Shown here: positions 43,611 to 55,751 of the stretch, piece after piece
Layout: the number at the start of each line of letters is the position of its first letter
Numbering within the stretch: the first letter of the stretch is position 1
NCBI GenBank assembly: GCA_029817715.1
Contig: JARUPY010000008.1
Location: forward strand, 169,334 to 233,333
Direction of reading: 5' to 3'
DNA from: Melastoma dodecandrum
Lineage: Eukaryota; Streptophyta; Magnoliopsida; Myrtales; Melastomataceae
Length of the DNA stretch: 64,000 bases
The notes under the pieces: model-generated
The model's database searches: none
What the model was told of the DNA's origin: nothing
What the model saw: the letters and a program-made list of their open reading frames with translations, nothing else
Position numbers and translations under genes: made by a program

Positions 43611-45073
43611 GTACCTTATCACTTGTTTTTTACTTTCTGGGAAATTACCGTGCGAGGCATTTTAGCCTTGTCCCTGTCTGGGGGTGGGGTGGGGCTGAGA
43701 ATCATACGTCCCAATTATTTGGTCCCACATGTGACGACGCATCCACCACCACCCCCCTCCCCAGTTTATACTCCATTGCAGTCCTTCAAAAACTGTGCTC
43801 ATTGAAAGGCCCATAGAAACTTAATCGATCCAGGCCCACACAGTCGGCCCCCTGGGGTGTTGGGATCGTCTTTGTCGTCGGCGTCTTTTCTTCCGTTAGC
43901 AGTGGGTCAAGAAAAAGAGCAAGACACGGAGGACGGGGGATGTCCTGTCGGAGAATCATCCATCACACGTGCCCCCTCGGAAGGCAAAGTAGTCGCCGCA
44001 AAACGTCAAGAGAAGGAAATTAAAAAAAACATACTATAAAATATTCTTTCTTCTTCTTCTTCACGTGAACCCGTGATGTCTGCTAGCTTAATCCAGACCT
44101 TCTCCACCCTCGCCTCAGTGTCTGTGACAATCCCCATCTTCTTGCACTGGTTTGTGACATTCAATTCAGTGATATCAGTTGTTTTTTGGGGGGGTTGCAC
44201 AGCTGTACGATTCTGTCGTCCCCCATCCACCGCACCGCATCGAGTCAAACACGCCAACACCCTCGCACTATTCCCCCACCGATCATTTTTTTTTTTTAAG
44301 TTTCTGGGTTTGTGAAAACAGAAAGGAGAAGGGAACGCAGGAGATTTTACCTGCCCCCCCACCCCACCCACCCACCAGAAGAAAGAAAAGGACAAGATAG
44401 TGATGTGGTAAGTTTTCTTTTTGTTTTTTTTTTTTTGGGGGTCCTGGGTGGAAGACTCAAGCCGTTCGGACAGAGACGTAGGGGTTGTGGTGGGCTTTAC
44501 GTCATCGTTAGGAGAGACCGAACAATGAACACAATAGCAAGACGAAGAGGGGGGTGGCGGGGGGGGGGGGGGGGAGGGGTGTTAGGTGTTTAGGTCCCAA
44601 GAAACAGCAGGTGGGGGACAGTCCTTTTTTTTGGGAGTTTCTGCATCTAGGACGACCGATTCAATGTAAGTCTGCCTGCGTGTTTTGTTGTTCTCTTCTC
44701 ATGTCCCGCTCGCCACGTCTTATCAAGCGGCGGCTTCCTCCACTCTATTCAATATTATTTTTTTTGTCGCCTCTCACCTCGTGTTTAATCATCTTTGTTA
44801 GTAAATTGGGGTGTTTAATAATCAGACGGCTTCTAAAACTGGGGTAGCAAAAGGTCTTCAAATAAAGAACATTAAATATTTATTTTTAAAGAAAAAAAAA
44901 ACACTTCATGCACTCCTTTAGATGGGGAGGCGGAGTTAATATAAAATAAGGACATCATCGTAATCATCCACTCTTTCTTCCAAGTCCCCCCTCTCTCACT
45001 CTCTGACTTCCTGCAAATAAAAGAAGAGCTTCCCTTTTCCTCGGTAGGACTGGTAGGAGTAGAGGTGTTCCCC
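43611..45073. other. Intergenic region, ERF gene promoter
   Basis: About 1.46 kb containing homopolymer runs (T or A near 44285-44300 and 44425-44437, a G run near 44558-44572), then the ERF promoter and leader. No coding frame with family features. The left end near 43625-43670 has a short segment that is an inverted relative of one near 42785-42820, at the edges of the palindrome array. Confidence 0.4.
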
Positions 45074-45595
45074 ATGTCGTCTTCTTCGTCCTCGGGAGCT
45101 TCCCGGGGGAATCATCACTACAGGGGTGTCAGGAAGCGGCCCTGGGGCCGCTACGCTGCCGAGATACGCGACCCTTGGAAGAAGACCCGTGTCTGGCTCG
45201 GCACCTTCGACACCCCCGAAGAGGCCGCCCTTGCCTACGATGGCGCGGCCCGCTCCCTCCGCGGCTCCAAGGCCAAGACCAACTTCCCACCTCCCCTTTC
45301 CCCCTCCTCAGCGGCCGCCCTCCACCACCTCGACCTCAACGCCCACACCCCGTCTTCTGAGCCTGGTTGGCCTCGACCTCCCCCACAGATCCCCACCCGG
45401 TTCGTGATCTCCGAGTTCCTCCAGACTGGGGTTTTTAAGGAGAGGGGTACCGGCACGTTCCTCGGCAGCAGCGGGTGCCTAGATGGGGCGGCTCATTGCG
45501 GTACAGTCCAGCGGCAGGAGTACTCGGTTCGTGGCGGCGGAGGAGGAGGAGGACTGGCCATAGACCTGAATGAACCGCCGCCTTTGTGGATGTAG
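45074..45595 (+). CDS. ERF transcriptional repressor (subfamily VIII, EAR motif)
   Basis: An intronless gene of 173 aa. The ATG at 45074 is used; an upstream GTG in frame is not a start. The AP2/ERF domain covers about residues 16-73: [20 protein letters not shown], then [20 protein letters not shown]. It has the Ala and Asp typical of ERF rather than DREB proteins, so a GCC-box (AGCCGCC) preference is expected. The C-terminus ends [13 protein letters not shown], an EAR motif of the DLNxxP kind that recruits TOPLESS co-repressors. A possible second LxLN-like element (LDLNA) lies near residue 93. It would act in the nucleus as a repressor in ethylene or stress responses. The coding region is very GC-rich. 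It is compact and undamaged. Confidence 0.92.
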   Translation: MSSSSSSGASRGNHHYRGVRKRPWGRYAAEIRDPWKKTRVWLGTFDTPEEAALAYDGAARSLRGSKAKTNFPPPLSPSSAAALHHLDLNAHTPSSEPGWPRPPPQIPTRFVISEFLQTGVFKERGTGTFLGSSGCLDGAAHCGTVQRQEYSVRGGGGGGGLAIDLNEPPPLWM

Positions 45596-46952
45596 GGCGG
45601 TGTCTTTCTTTGTTACATGATTAGAGAAAAAAAAAAAAAGAATTCTTCTTTTAGGAGGCATTAGTATTAATATTAGTTAATGATATTAGTATTAACGTTA
45701 TTATATCTATCTCATCATTATCATAATACTTGGTTGGTGGAGTTAGGAGGGTGGAACTTCAGCATGAAAATATAATTTATCCAGTTTTGAAGCTATGAAT
45801 GGAAATATGGAGAGCCTTACACGTAAATAAGGGCACTGAAGGATCTGATAAGTCTTTATTAATACGAGGCAGTAAAAATGAAAACATTATTCAGTTTTTC
45901 CCCATTTTACTCTGATGACATGCATGCCTTAGTGTCTGTCTGTCTCTATGCCTGCAGCCGGCTATTTGACTCGACCTCGGTCGGGGTGGGGGACGAAGCA
46001 AAATATAAGGCCCGAATGCTCAAAGAGTCCACAAAAGTTATATAAGACACTCCTCATCCATCTACAATGAGGAGATTCAGAAAATCCTTTATGAATTACT
46101 TAAACCTAAAAGATCACTACATCCAAAAGATTAACTCAGCTTTACTACAAAAGAGTGCAACAATGAGACGAACCTATTGCAATTCAGACAAGCAGAAAAT
46201 GGTCCGCGGTGGTCGAGACTTCTACTACAGAGGCAGTGTACATACCATTATTCAGTATGAAAGGCTGAAACCTCTCATGATAAATGGAAACACTGATCCG
46301 CATAATCTGAAATGGAAACATTTCAGATTATCTACCAAAGACCGCAACATTTTAGCTCCTTCGTACTTAATGAGCTTTATAGCTTCTACAAGAATTGAAG
46401 ATACTGATAGGTCACGGTCATTTCACCACCACCTCTTCAGTATTGGTTATACATCGTCATTGCAATCTGAGTAAAAGAATGACATTCACTATGATTACTT
46501 TATTATAGGAGCATGAAAACCAATGAGGCAATATAACAAAGAAAGACACTGCTAGCATTGTGGTGCAAACATATTCGCTGACAACATAAGGATATAGAAA
46601 CAACAAAAGAGGAACTCAATGCCAGTTCAAAGGTACAACATCAGAGACAGGATCATCCATGGTCATCCAAACAGAAGTTTCTGGCAAGCAAAAGACTGCG
46701 TGATACGATCCGGATGTTTGTTACAGTCCTGAAAAGCATGGGGAACGGTTTCGCATGATGTAAATTTAAAAGACAGACTAATGGCAAGTAAGAGGACACG
46801 CTGATCATCCCAAACCATAAAAATTGAGAATGTTATTTCCATCTCCCAAACTAAGTTGAACAACCCAAGGAAATGATCTAGCTCAACAGTTTTGCATATA
46901 GGTTGCCTAAAGAAAATTGTAAAAGACTTCCGTTTGTTCGGTCCCCCCTTCT
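45596..46952. other. Intergenic region between ERF and NFD6-like genes
   Basis: About 1.36 kb with the ERF 3' flank and the 3' UTR of the minus-strand NFD6-like gene. The 135-codon plus frame at 46067-46474 has no family resemblance and I do not count it as a gene. Confidence 0.4.
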
Positions 46953-48284
46953 TCATCTAGGCTTGCCTTGTCCTACAAAAAGAAAAACACTCCTTACCCC
47001 AACAGAAAAAAAAGAAAGAAAACAGAGTTCTCATTAGCTGTTGTCACTTATCTAGGTATAAATCATCCTATAAGAATAAAATGGTATCATTTCTCTTCTC
47101 TCCAGCTACGACACCAAGTCCTTTTAAATATCTGATCTTTTAAAGGAAAATCTTCTCAAATTCAGAACATTCAGTTTATCAAAACAATCTCATCCAATAA
47201 GCTTATTTTGATTAAGATAAAAATTATACAGTTTGTAGAAAAGAAAAAAACTTATCCAACAAGCACTTAGAATGAGACGGGAGTTAATAGCATCAATGGA
47301 ATGCGGGATCATACCGGCCAGTCCATCCACTCCTATACACCTAACGCAATAATGTGGTTGTCTAATTAGATCAAAATTTCCGCAAAAGACAAAAATGGTA
47401 ATGGCATGCAAAAGAAAGCCTCATCCGATGCTACAAGACGTAAGTTTCGTCACTACATTTGGCATGTTTATCCACGTGAATTTAAAAAATTCCAGAATCC
47501 GATATATCAAAGCATCGCGGCAAAGTACTAAATTGATGCGGAGTCATACCAGCAAGTCCTTCCACTCCTAGATACCTAGTTCAAGAATGTAGTAGTCTAA
47601 TTAGAACTAGAACTCTGAGAAAAAAAAAGTCACACATCATTCAAAAGAAGAAAAAAGCAGCAAGAAACACTTTGCAGTGTCACACTCATCATTGGTCACA
47701 ATGCTTCCACTTGATGTACTTTGCCCTTTTAAAACTTGTAAGTATCAAACCAGACGAACAAATATAAACAGTATGAAACTAATAGAGACTACCATAAAAT
47801 TACCAAGAAAGCAACTCCACTCCCCCACCCACTAAAAATCAATCAAAACCAACACACTAAAATGCAAAAGCGTATAAGAGACCACCAGTCCACATGACTA
47901 AAGAAATGACTAATCGCATCAGAAAGGCCCCAAATTACCTTCAGAATTCCAACCACAGGTACGCCTAGAAACGGCCAACATGGAAGTGAGCAGAGAGGAA
48001 GCAGTAGCGGTGTGATACGGAAGCATCGACTCCATGCAAAAGCTGCTCATCTCCACCGGAGACCTACCAAATCGAGGACAGTCACATACAAGAACAGCGA
48101 ACAAATAAAAAAACCGCCAACGATCCGGTCGCTTCTCTGCTGCGGCGTTTTACCTCAAAATGCGAGGCGAACTGACCCTAGGGATGGAGCGCGGAGACTT
48201 GGAGGCGGTCCTCGATGCTCCGGAGCTGGCACGTGAGATGGACGACCGGAGGAAGGACCGGGCAGCAGCGGCGGCGAACGACAT
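46953..48284 (-). CDS. NFD6: NUCLEAR FUSION DEFECTIVE 6-like small organellar protein
   Basis: Three exons, 48154-48284, 47939-48063 and 46953-46972, join in phase to 91 aa. The N-terminus is a mitochondrial or plastid targeting peptide rich in Ala, Arg and Ser ([28 protein letters not shown]). The conserved core is [20 protein letters not shown] followed by [12 protein letters not shown], typical of NFD6. The last exon is only 20 bp and gives EGQGKPR. If the 966-bp second intron is kept, the protein ends EGNLGPF instead. NFD6 is needed for polar-nuclei fusion in the Arabidopsis female gametophyte and is found in mitochondria; its biochemical role is unknown. The gene is intact. Confidence 0.85.
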
Positions 48285-48542
48285 AGTTTGTAGCGGCGGT
48301 TGGGGGTGGCGCGGGGGGGGGGACGGTGGGTGGAGATTCGGGGGGTCGGCTTCTCGTTTGGGGTTTTAGGCTAAAAACCTACCGGGTCGATCCGGATGAG
48401 GATTCGGATCAAGGCCTCTGATGAAGGCCCTTAGCCGAACTGAGAAAAGCCCAAAAGCTACGCAAGCCCAACGACGAATTAAACAGAAACAAGAATCTTA
48501 TCGTTACAGTTACAGCGCCGGAGACGCGTGGACAAGTCGACG

Positions 48543-49001
48543 TCAGCTGTCGGGGATGACGGGATCCCACAAGAGCAAGGTGAAGAGGAGCAGGTTGGGG
48601 ATCAGGAACGGCACCAGCGGGTGGAGGTCGCTCCCCAGCCTCTTCCTCCGGAGTCTAGCCCTGAAGTAAGCCCTACGCCCCTCGTCCCCCCACCGCGCCT
48701 CCTCCAATCCCCGGGCGAGCACCGCCGGCGGGGGCTGCTGGTACGGGCACTTCGATCGCCACGACGTCGTCGGCGCTCTGAACGGGGATATGCGCCTCAG
48801 GAAGAGTCCGAGGCCGTGCCCTAGGTGGCGGGAGGGTGGGGAGGAGAGGACAGGGGGGTACTGAGAGGGGAGTGCGGAAGGGTGGAGGAGGGTGGAGATG
48901 AGGAGCTGGGAGTGGAGGTCAGGGGTGGCGGTGGAGGGCGTGGTGAGGAGGTGCGTTAGGGCGTGGAGGATCTCCGGCGACATTTGCGGCGGCGGTGACA
49001 T
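48543..49001 (-). CDS. Small predicted protein with a hydrophobic C-terminus, unidentified
   Basis: A single open frame of 152 codons on the minus strand, from an ATG at 49001. It starts MSPPPQMSPEILHALTHLLT, is Ser/Pro/Leu-rich, and has a charged middle (ARGLEEARWGDEGRRAYFRA, then RLRRKRLGSDLHPLVPF). It ends in a hydrophobic stretch, LIPNLLLFTLLLWDPVIP, that could be a membrane anchor. The alternating composition and the defined basic-then-hydrophobic end look like a real protein rather than a shadow frame, since no other gene occupies this stretch. I do not recognise the family. It is transcribed in the same direction as the NFD6-like gene, 258 bp upstream of it. Confidence 0.5.
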   Translation of the reverse strand: MSPPPQMSPEILHALTHLLTTPSTATPDLHSQLLISTLLHPSALPSQYPPVLSSPPSRHLGHGLGLFLRRISPFRAPTTSWRSKCPYQQPPPAVLARGLEEARWGDEGRRAYFRARLRRKRLGSDLHPLVPFLIPNLLLFTLLLWDPVIPDS

Positions 49002-49249
49002 TGGGTCGTGGGAAGGAGAACGGCGCGGCGCCGGCTATTTCAATTTTATTACTACTGATTTGGATGGAGAGGAAATGACAGGAGCCAATCAACGATGATG
49101 TGCTGTCCCGGGGGTACCACGTCAGCATACGCCCACACTTCTAGAAACATCCACAGCCTTCCCTCGTCTTCTATTCTCGTCTCTGTCCCTTGGCTTCAAA
49201 TAACATCGTCCACTCCCCCAATCCCCGACCAATTTTTCAAGATCCGTCG

Positions 49250-50825
49250 TTAGTTAAGTTCATTTATGAGAAATCTGATTTGTTAAATTGGTCAATTGTA
49301 AAAATCTCTTTATTTTCTCGATCAATCCAGAAAATCTAATTATGAAAGATTCAAAATCTAACTCGTCGGATCTATTTAGAGGATTCTCGCGATGGTCGAT
49401 GGAAGATCTAACTCTAAAGGAGGATTCTTCTCGGTCGATGGGAGTAAGAGTTTTTGTTCATATATTCATTTTCTCGTTCTTTATATTTCTATCCGTTTAA
49501 AAGCTTTTGTGATCACATTTCTTGAATTTTTTTAGTCCCCGTTATATCGTGCCGTATTTCATCCACAAACACGTTTTTGGCGACCACAGTGGGAGTCGAA
49601 AACGAGTTTCATGTGAATATACGAAATGTCAACACGTTTTTTTGTGCTATGAGCGTGTAGCAAATTGGGACGATAATTCCTTCTATGACGAAGGGTTTGT
49701 TCGATCACTCGACGCGGATGAGGCTGGGAAAATTGCTCTCCTAGAGTCGGATGCGCGAATAACTACGAAAATTGTCCTCTATAGTATAACAAAGTGACTA
49801 GAAAATATATGTTGGAAATTTAAGACTTTCCGTTTGATGACTTTGCATTTGACGGTTCTTACTCCGACGCATGTTCATATGAAAACTCGACAAGTAACTA
49901 CCGAGAGTGATCCAAAAATATGCACTCCACAAGTTCTTATTGAAACCCAACAAATAGTTGTGATTGATCAACCGATGTGCAATGCTTCAAAGATCCAATT
50001 GATCGAAAGTGATCCAAAATTATACGACACTTCTAAAATTTTGTCGAGTGAACTAATCCTGCCATTCATAAGGGTAAAAACGCATATTCGAATATGTGAC
50101 ACTCTGAAAATTCAATCGACTAAAAATATTACGCTATTCGAAAAAATTAATTATGAGGTGGCGTAAAAATAGTGGTTTTGGACCGCCAAAGTTAATTTTT
50201 CAATAGTTTCCTTATTTAAATTATTGTGGTAATAAAAGACAATTTGAAGTAGTGGATGAATAAGTGTCAATTAATTGGAACTATCTTTTCTATATACGGA
50301 GATATATGAGTAGAAAAAGGCGAAAAGATTAATTGAGAGAAAATCTCTTCATTAATGGTCGTGAGAGGAAAAATGTTTATACCAAATAATTTTGGGTCGT
50401 TAAATATGATTTGAGTAGAGTTAGACAAATATAATATTTAAGTCTAATTTGTCAAATTAGTTTCGGTAAAAATCTCATCGGCAAAGAGAATGGATAAAAT
50501 CCTTGAGAATCTAACCCAAGTTGATAAAAAAATCTAACTTAGATGGGGAAATGGAAGATTCTCCGTGTAAAAAGTGTAACTCCGTTGACGTCGATGGAGG
50601 AAATCTAAAGCGGAGTCGATAGGAAAATCTAACACTGAGACAATACGTGGAAGATCACAGTTAAAAGAAATTAAAGATAACTGCAAAATGGAAAAGAATA
50701 ACCGTCTTTGAAAGGTTCTTTGTAAACACAGACAAACAATTTTTAGAAAATATTATAAGGAAATCTTGGCCACATTTTTTTTTTTAATATTTTTAGTTCC
50801 CGTTATATCGTGTTTCGTCCGCTGG
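49250..50825 (+). mobile_element. Decayed short LTR element (TRIM-like)
   Basis: A probable LTR end at about 49570 is followed at once by CGTTTTTGGCGACCACAG, the same primer-binding site as the large retrotransposon. About 1.25 kb on, a second LTR-like end occurs. Both ends share CCCGTTATATCGTG (49538-49551 and 50799-50812). The stretches before each, about 49260-49560 and 50430-50810, are loosely similar, with repeated AAAATCTAAC, GGAAGATC and GTCGATGGA motifs. The internal part encodes no recognisable protein. The outer borders and any target duplication cannot be fixed. Best read as an old, non-autonomous terminal-repeat element. Confidence 0.5.
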
Positions 50826-50911
50826 CAACCCGACTAATGAAGGAACACAATTGAAGCCAAGTGAGAGATTGTTTTGTGGAGTTAACACCAAGTTTCAAAG
50901 AATAGTAGTAG

Positions 50912-52119
50912 ATGGGAGTCGATTACTACAAGGTGCTGCAAGTCGACAGGAACGCCAAAAATGACGACTTGAAGAAGGCCCACCGGAAGCTCGCCATGAA
51001 GTGGCACCCCGACAAGAACCCCGACAACAAGAACGAAGCCGAGGCCAAGTTCAAGCAGATCTCCGAGGCCTACGATGTATGCCCTCTGTCTATGTTCCTC
51101 CCTCGCTAATTGCACGTGGATTTCGATAGGACAGCATTCGGATCGATCTGATCGTGGTTGTGGTTGGGAGCTTATTGTGATTTTGTTGTGTATTTTTTTC
51201 TTGGCAGGCCCTCAGTGATCCCCAGAAGATGGTTTGAAGGGCCAGGTGCCGCCTCCTGGTGCTGGAGGTCCTGGTGGGGCGACCTTCTTCCAGACAGGGG
51301 ATGGCCCCAATGTCTTCCGGTTCAATCCGAGGGATGCTGATGATGTATTCACAGAGTTCTTTGGCTTCACGAGTCCTCTTGGTGGCATGGGAGGTGGGGG
51401 ACCGAGGGGGGCCAAGAGGACGTTTAGTAGTATTATGTTCGGAGGGGATGACATATTCAGGTCCTTTCCTTTGGAGAAGGAAGGCCGATGAGTCAAGGCC
51501 CGAGGAAGGCTCCGCCAATCGAGAATACCCTGCCCTGTAGTCTAGAAGATTTGTACAAAGGGACCACCAAGAAGATGAAGATCTCTCGAGAAATTGTGGA
51601 TGCCAGCGAGTATGTCTACTTTCTCGCATTTAGCTTTGTCGGTCTTCAGTTGTATCCTCCTCTTGTATTGTTCAATGGAGTTGCAACTGAAGATATTCAG
51701 AACCTCCCGATTCTGTGCTGTTCTGTTGAGTTTAGTCCCTGATTCTTGCGTGTTTAATGGTGCAGAAAGACCCTGCCGGTGAAGAAATCCTGACAATCGA
51801 AATCAAGCCCGGCTGGAAGAAGGGAACAAAGATCACCTTTCCGGAGAAAGGCAACGAGCAACCAAACGTGATCCCTGCGGACCTCGTATTCATCATCGGC
51901 GAGAAACCACACAGCACATTCACGAGGGACGGCAATGACCTGATAGTCACACAAAAGACCTCACTAACAGAGACGCTCCGGCTACACGGTCCATCTCACG
52001 GGTTCTTGAATCGCTTACGTCATCTCCGGAGGTCTTTAAATGTAACACCATTTGAGGCAGATGATGAGCGTATGCTATGTGTCACGAGCAGAGGAAGGAA
52101 ACACACGTGCGAAGGATGA
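50912..52119 (+). pseudogene. DnaJ type-II (DNAJB1-like) pseudogene, tandem copy 1
   Basis: Exon 1 (50912-51076, 55 codons) is intact and encodes the J domain with HPD in MKWHPDKNP. Exon 2 starts at 51208 (ALSDPQK) but has lost about 30 bp after the Lys, including the YDQYGEEG codons, which shifts the frame. The Gly/Phe region then reads in another frame. A second shift follows FRSF before [13 protein letters not shown]. Exon 3 (from 51766, [20 protein letters not shown]) runs to about 51985, where a shift destroys the TGYTVHL region, and the rest is missing. It is a close tandem duplicate of the gene at 52807, with the same introns. It could at most give a J-domain fragment. Confidence 0.88.
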
Positions 52120-52806
52120 AGAGTGAGCTGGAAGAGAAGCTGCAGAGAGTTAATGGAAGAAGTTGAAAGATAAAAGTACTGTTACCATTACATTTCATTG
52201 TAAATAAAAGTAGTTACAAAGTGGTTATGGAGGGGAGGATAACTATAAGAAGTAATCTGTTAGTGATAGTTGGGTAGCTGAGTTCTGTTAGTAGTTTCCC
52301 TTCCTGTGTACTCTTGAACATTGACATTGAGTATAGAGATTCGACTGACGTTCATCTCCGGTCAGTCTGTCCTTCATTTCTCGTCTTCTCCGATTGCCTG
52401 TAATCCCAGAAGATTCACTGCAGCGTAGTAGGAGTCTCCGTTCCGTACTGCTTGGAAGGTCCAGTTAAAGTGTTATTATTACCTAATCTCGAATTCTTAA
52501 TCTTAGTGCTGGCTGGATGATCAGATTGATTGAGGCTTAAGATTGAACTTGTTGTTGTCTAAGGAAGGGGATAATGCATGTACCTAATTGAGATATTAAT
52601 TCAAGATTAACGGGGAATTTGGAATTAAACAAAAGTTAAGGGACTACATAGAAATGAAACAAAAGGAAGGAGGAACGTTCTCTCTCTCTCTGTCCCCTGT
52701 TTTCAACCGGCGGCAGTCGATTTGGCAATACCCCGAGAGGCAGCGGCGGTGGAAGGAGGGAGAGGGAGAAAGGGAGGGGGTGCGGGGTGGTTGTGTGAGT
52801 GTGTAG
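52120..52806. other. Spacer between DnaJ copies
   Basis: The 3' relic flank of DnaJ copy 1 and the promoter and leader of copy 2, which ends in a G-rich and A-rich stretch just before the ATG. I see no other element. Confidence 0.4.
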
Positions 52807-55309
52807 ATGGGGGTGGATTATTACAAGGTGTTGCAGGTAGACAGGGGAGCTAAGGATGATGACTTGAAAAAGGCGTACAGGAAGCTGGCAATGAAGTGGC
52901 ACCCCGACAAGAACCCCAACAACAAGAAGGAAGCCGAGGCCAAGTTCAAGCAGATCTCGGAGGCATACGAGGTTGTCCTCTTCTTCTTCGTCTCCCTCTC
53001 CGCTGATGTTTGGCACCGCCCCTCCCCTCTCTTTTCTCTTAGATTTCAGATCGGATGCCTGCTTGATCATGTTGTCGCGAGATTCTGAGTTTTTCTTTGG
53101 TTGTGACTCGTCTTTTGTTGCCCACCTCCCCCCGATTGTATCCGTCTTCGATGATTTGTGGGCTGTTGCTTTTTCCTCGTTTGTTGGGGTGATGTTTCCA
53201 AAGTGTTGAGCTTGTGTGGAGAATGATTTGGTATGATCAAGGTTGAACCTTTTGGGACAAGATATAGAAGTTGATATTTGAGAGAAGGGTCGAGCTTCTA
53301 GGGAAGGGCCGCAAGGAGATTTCGATTTCATACAGTGGGATTTGATTTGATGGCCCTTTAATATTAAAAAAAACCCATGCTACAATAATGCTTCGATTGT
53401 ATTGCAGGTCCTAAATGACCCTCAGAAGAGAGAAATATATGACCAGTATGGGGAAGAAGGTCTTAAAGGCCAAGTACCGCCGCCTGGTGCTGGGGGAGCT
53501 GGCGGTACATCCTTCTACCAGTCAGGAGATGGCCCTAATATGTTCCGCTTTAACCCAAGGGATGCCAATGACATATTCACGGAGTTCTTTGGCTTCTCTA
53601 GTCCCTTTGGCGGTATGGGTGGCAGTAGTGGAATGAGGGGGAGCTCAAGGGCGTTTAGTGGTGGGATGTTTGGGGAGGATATGTTCAGGTCATTTGGAGA
53701 TGGAAGACCCATGAGTCAGGGTCCGAGGAAGGCTCCGCCTATCGAGAATACTCTTCCTTGTAGTCTTGAAGATTTGTACAAAGGTACCACGAAGAAGATG
53801 AAGATCTCCAGAGAAATTGTGGATGCTAGCGGGTATGCCATGTTATCCTTGTTATATTTCTTTCTGTTATAGGTAGGTATTGTTTGGTTAGTACATTTCT
53901 TGAGGGTCTTGTTTGCAGTTTGTCGCTGTTGATATTTTCCAGGACAGTTCTTTTTCTTCTTCTTGATATTGTCCTTAGATTTTCAGATTGTCTTCTGACT
54001 ATTGTTTGAGTGCCTGCTTCTTTATTGCTGTTATAATTGGGAAATTTAAAGTCATTATCTATGCTGTAGAGTTAGACGAAAATTTCACCAAACAATATCT
54101 CACCCTAACATGTTTCTCATACTTGGTTTAGAAGGCTAATTCTACTTAACAGACCCTCTTTTTCTAACATCCATATGACCAAGCATGGTGATGAAGCTTC
54201 TTTCTGAAAATTGCTTGTAGTTGTTCTGTCTAGTTAGTAATCTAGTTGAAACCTGAAAAAAATACTGTGACAAGAATGAATATCTCTACTAATTGTGTAT
54301 TATGGATGATTGCCTTTGGTGAAATAACCATTAAATTGCCACTGTTCTGCATAAATACATATATCCCTATGGTTTGGTAGTTGAAATTTACATCCTGTTC
54401 ATGCACAGTTTCTTTAGTGGACTTATTTTCTTCATGACAACATGAAGAAGATGAAGAAAATAATGCTTAGTGGAGCAGCTGAAGTAGTGGTGAACTCAAA
54501 GATGAAATGGAGTCACAATAGGTAGTTTTAAAGGTTTCTGGATTCATACTTTCTTATGACAGGTAGAATGAGGTGGTAAACCGTTCTAAAGAATTTCTTG
54601 CGAGTAGTGACTCAATGAAATGGGGAAGGTGGCCAGCATTTTGGCTGGAGAATCGCGGTGTGTCTTTTCAGTTGTCTTGTCATCTGAACAGTTGTTAGTA
54701 TGTTTGAGATGCGGAGGAAATAATGCTTGGTTACCTTGAGAGATGATCTTTATGGTTAGTCTGCTAAGCTTTGAGTCTGTTGTTGGGAATTCGTCATTTT
54801 CTGTAATTTTGCATTCTCCTTCGGTTAAATCATACTGGATCATTCCTGTGTGCTGTTTTGTTCTACTCAGGAGAATGACGACAGTGGAAGAAATCCTGAC
54901 TATTGAAATTAAGCCAGGGTGGAAGAAAGGAACCAAGATCACATTCCCCGAGAAAGGTAATGAACAACCAAACGTGATCCCATCAGATCTTGTCTTCGTC
55001 GTGGATGAGAAACCGCACGCCACTTTTACACGGGAAGGTAACGACCTCATAGTGACGCAGAAGATATCCCTGGCAGAGGCACTTACTGGGTACACTGTTC
55101 ACCTGACCACCCTAGATGGTAGGAGCCTCACTATACCTATCAATAACGTTATCCACCCGAACTACGAAGAAGTTGTACCACGAGAAGGCATGCCAGTGTC
55201 GAAGGAACCTTCGAGAAGAGGCAATCTCCGGATCAAGTTCAATATCAAGTTCCCTTCCCGACTGAATGCAGAGCAGAAGACTGGGATGAAGAAGCTTCTT
55301 GCCTCGTGA
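52807..55309 (+). CDS. DnaJ/Hsp40 type-II co-chaperone (DNAJB1/4/13-like), tandem copy 2
   Basis: Three exons, 52807-52971, 53408-53832 and 54871-55309, give 342 aa, normal for the family. The J domain is residues 1 to about 70, with HPD at residues 32-34. A Gly/Phe region follows ([25 protein letters not shown]). There is no zinc finger, so it is type II. The C-terminal substrate-binding domains contain [40 protein letters not shown] and [13 protein letters not shown]. The last residues, GMKKLLAS, belong to the dimerisation end. It would load unfolded clients on cytosolic Hsp70 and stimulate its ATPase. The 1038-bp second intron holds nothing recognisable. Copy 1 just upstream is its broken duplicate. 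Confidence 0.94.
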
Positions 55310-55751
55310 ATTATTTCCCTGTAACTTAAGAATTAAAAAAACCTTGCGAATGTAATCTTGGTGCTTTTCATAGGTTTAGGACTGTCATTTTTTCCCATTA
55401 TTTTCAAAATGTAACTCTATCTGGATCTGATTATTTAGTTGAGCTTGTCAATAAGATGCTTCACGAGAAATGCTGTGCTTGCTGGAAAGAGAAATGAAGA
55501 GCATGCATGCAAGTTTTAGTGACTAAACCAAGGACAGTAAGAGGAGAGATTAAGAAGAATGGCCAGGAAGCAGCTTCGTTTCTGACTACCTCAAGAAATA
55601 CAAAGAATTCGTATTGAAGCAAGAAAATTACAAGGATGACTCCTTTCTGCAGACAATCCATCCTAAATATTTTAGGTATTAGGGCTGAAGCTTTAGAAAC
55701 CAAACATTATTTTACCCCAACCAACACTAAAAAGGGAAAGGGGCAATCACA
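55310..55751. other. Convergent 3' flanks of DnaJ and RLT-like genes
   Basis: 442 bp between the stop codons of two converging genes. It holds their 3' UTRs and no recognisable element. Confidence 0.4.

Noticed and set aside
45065..45073. Earlier start for the ERF protein giving three more residues
   Set aside because: The codon at 45065 is GTG; the first ATG is at 45074 and leads directly into the family sequence.
46067..46474. 135-codon plus-strand frame near the NFD6-like gene
   Set aside because: No recognisable motif and no supporting context; treated as chance.
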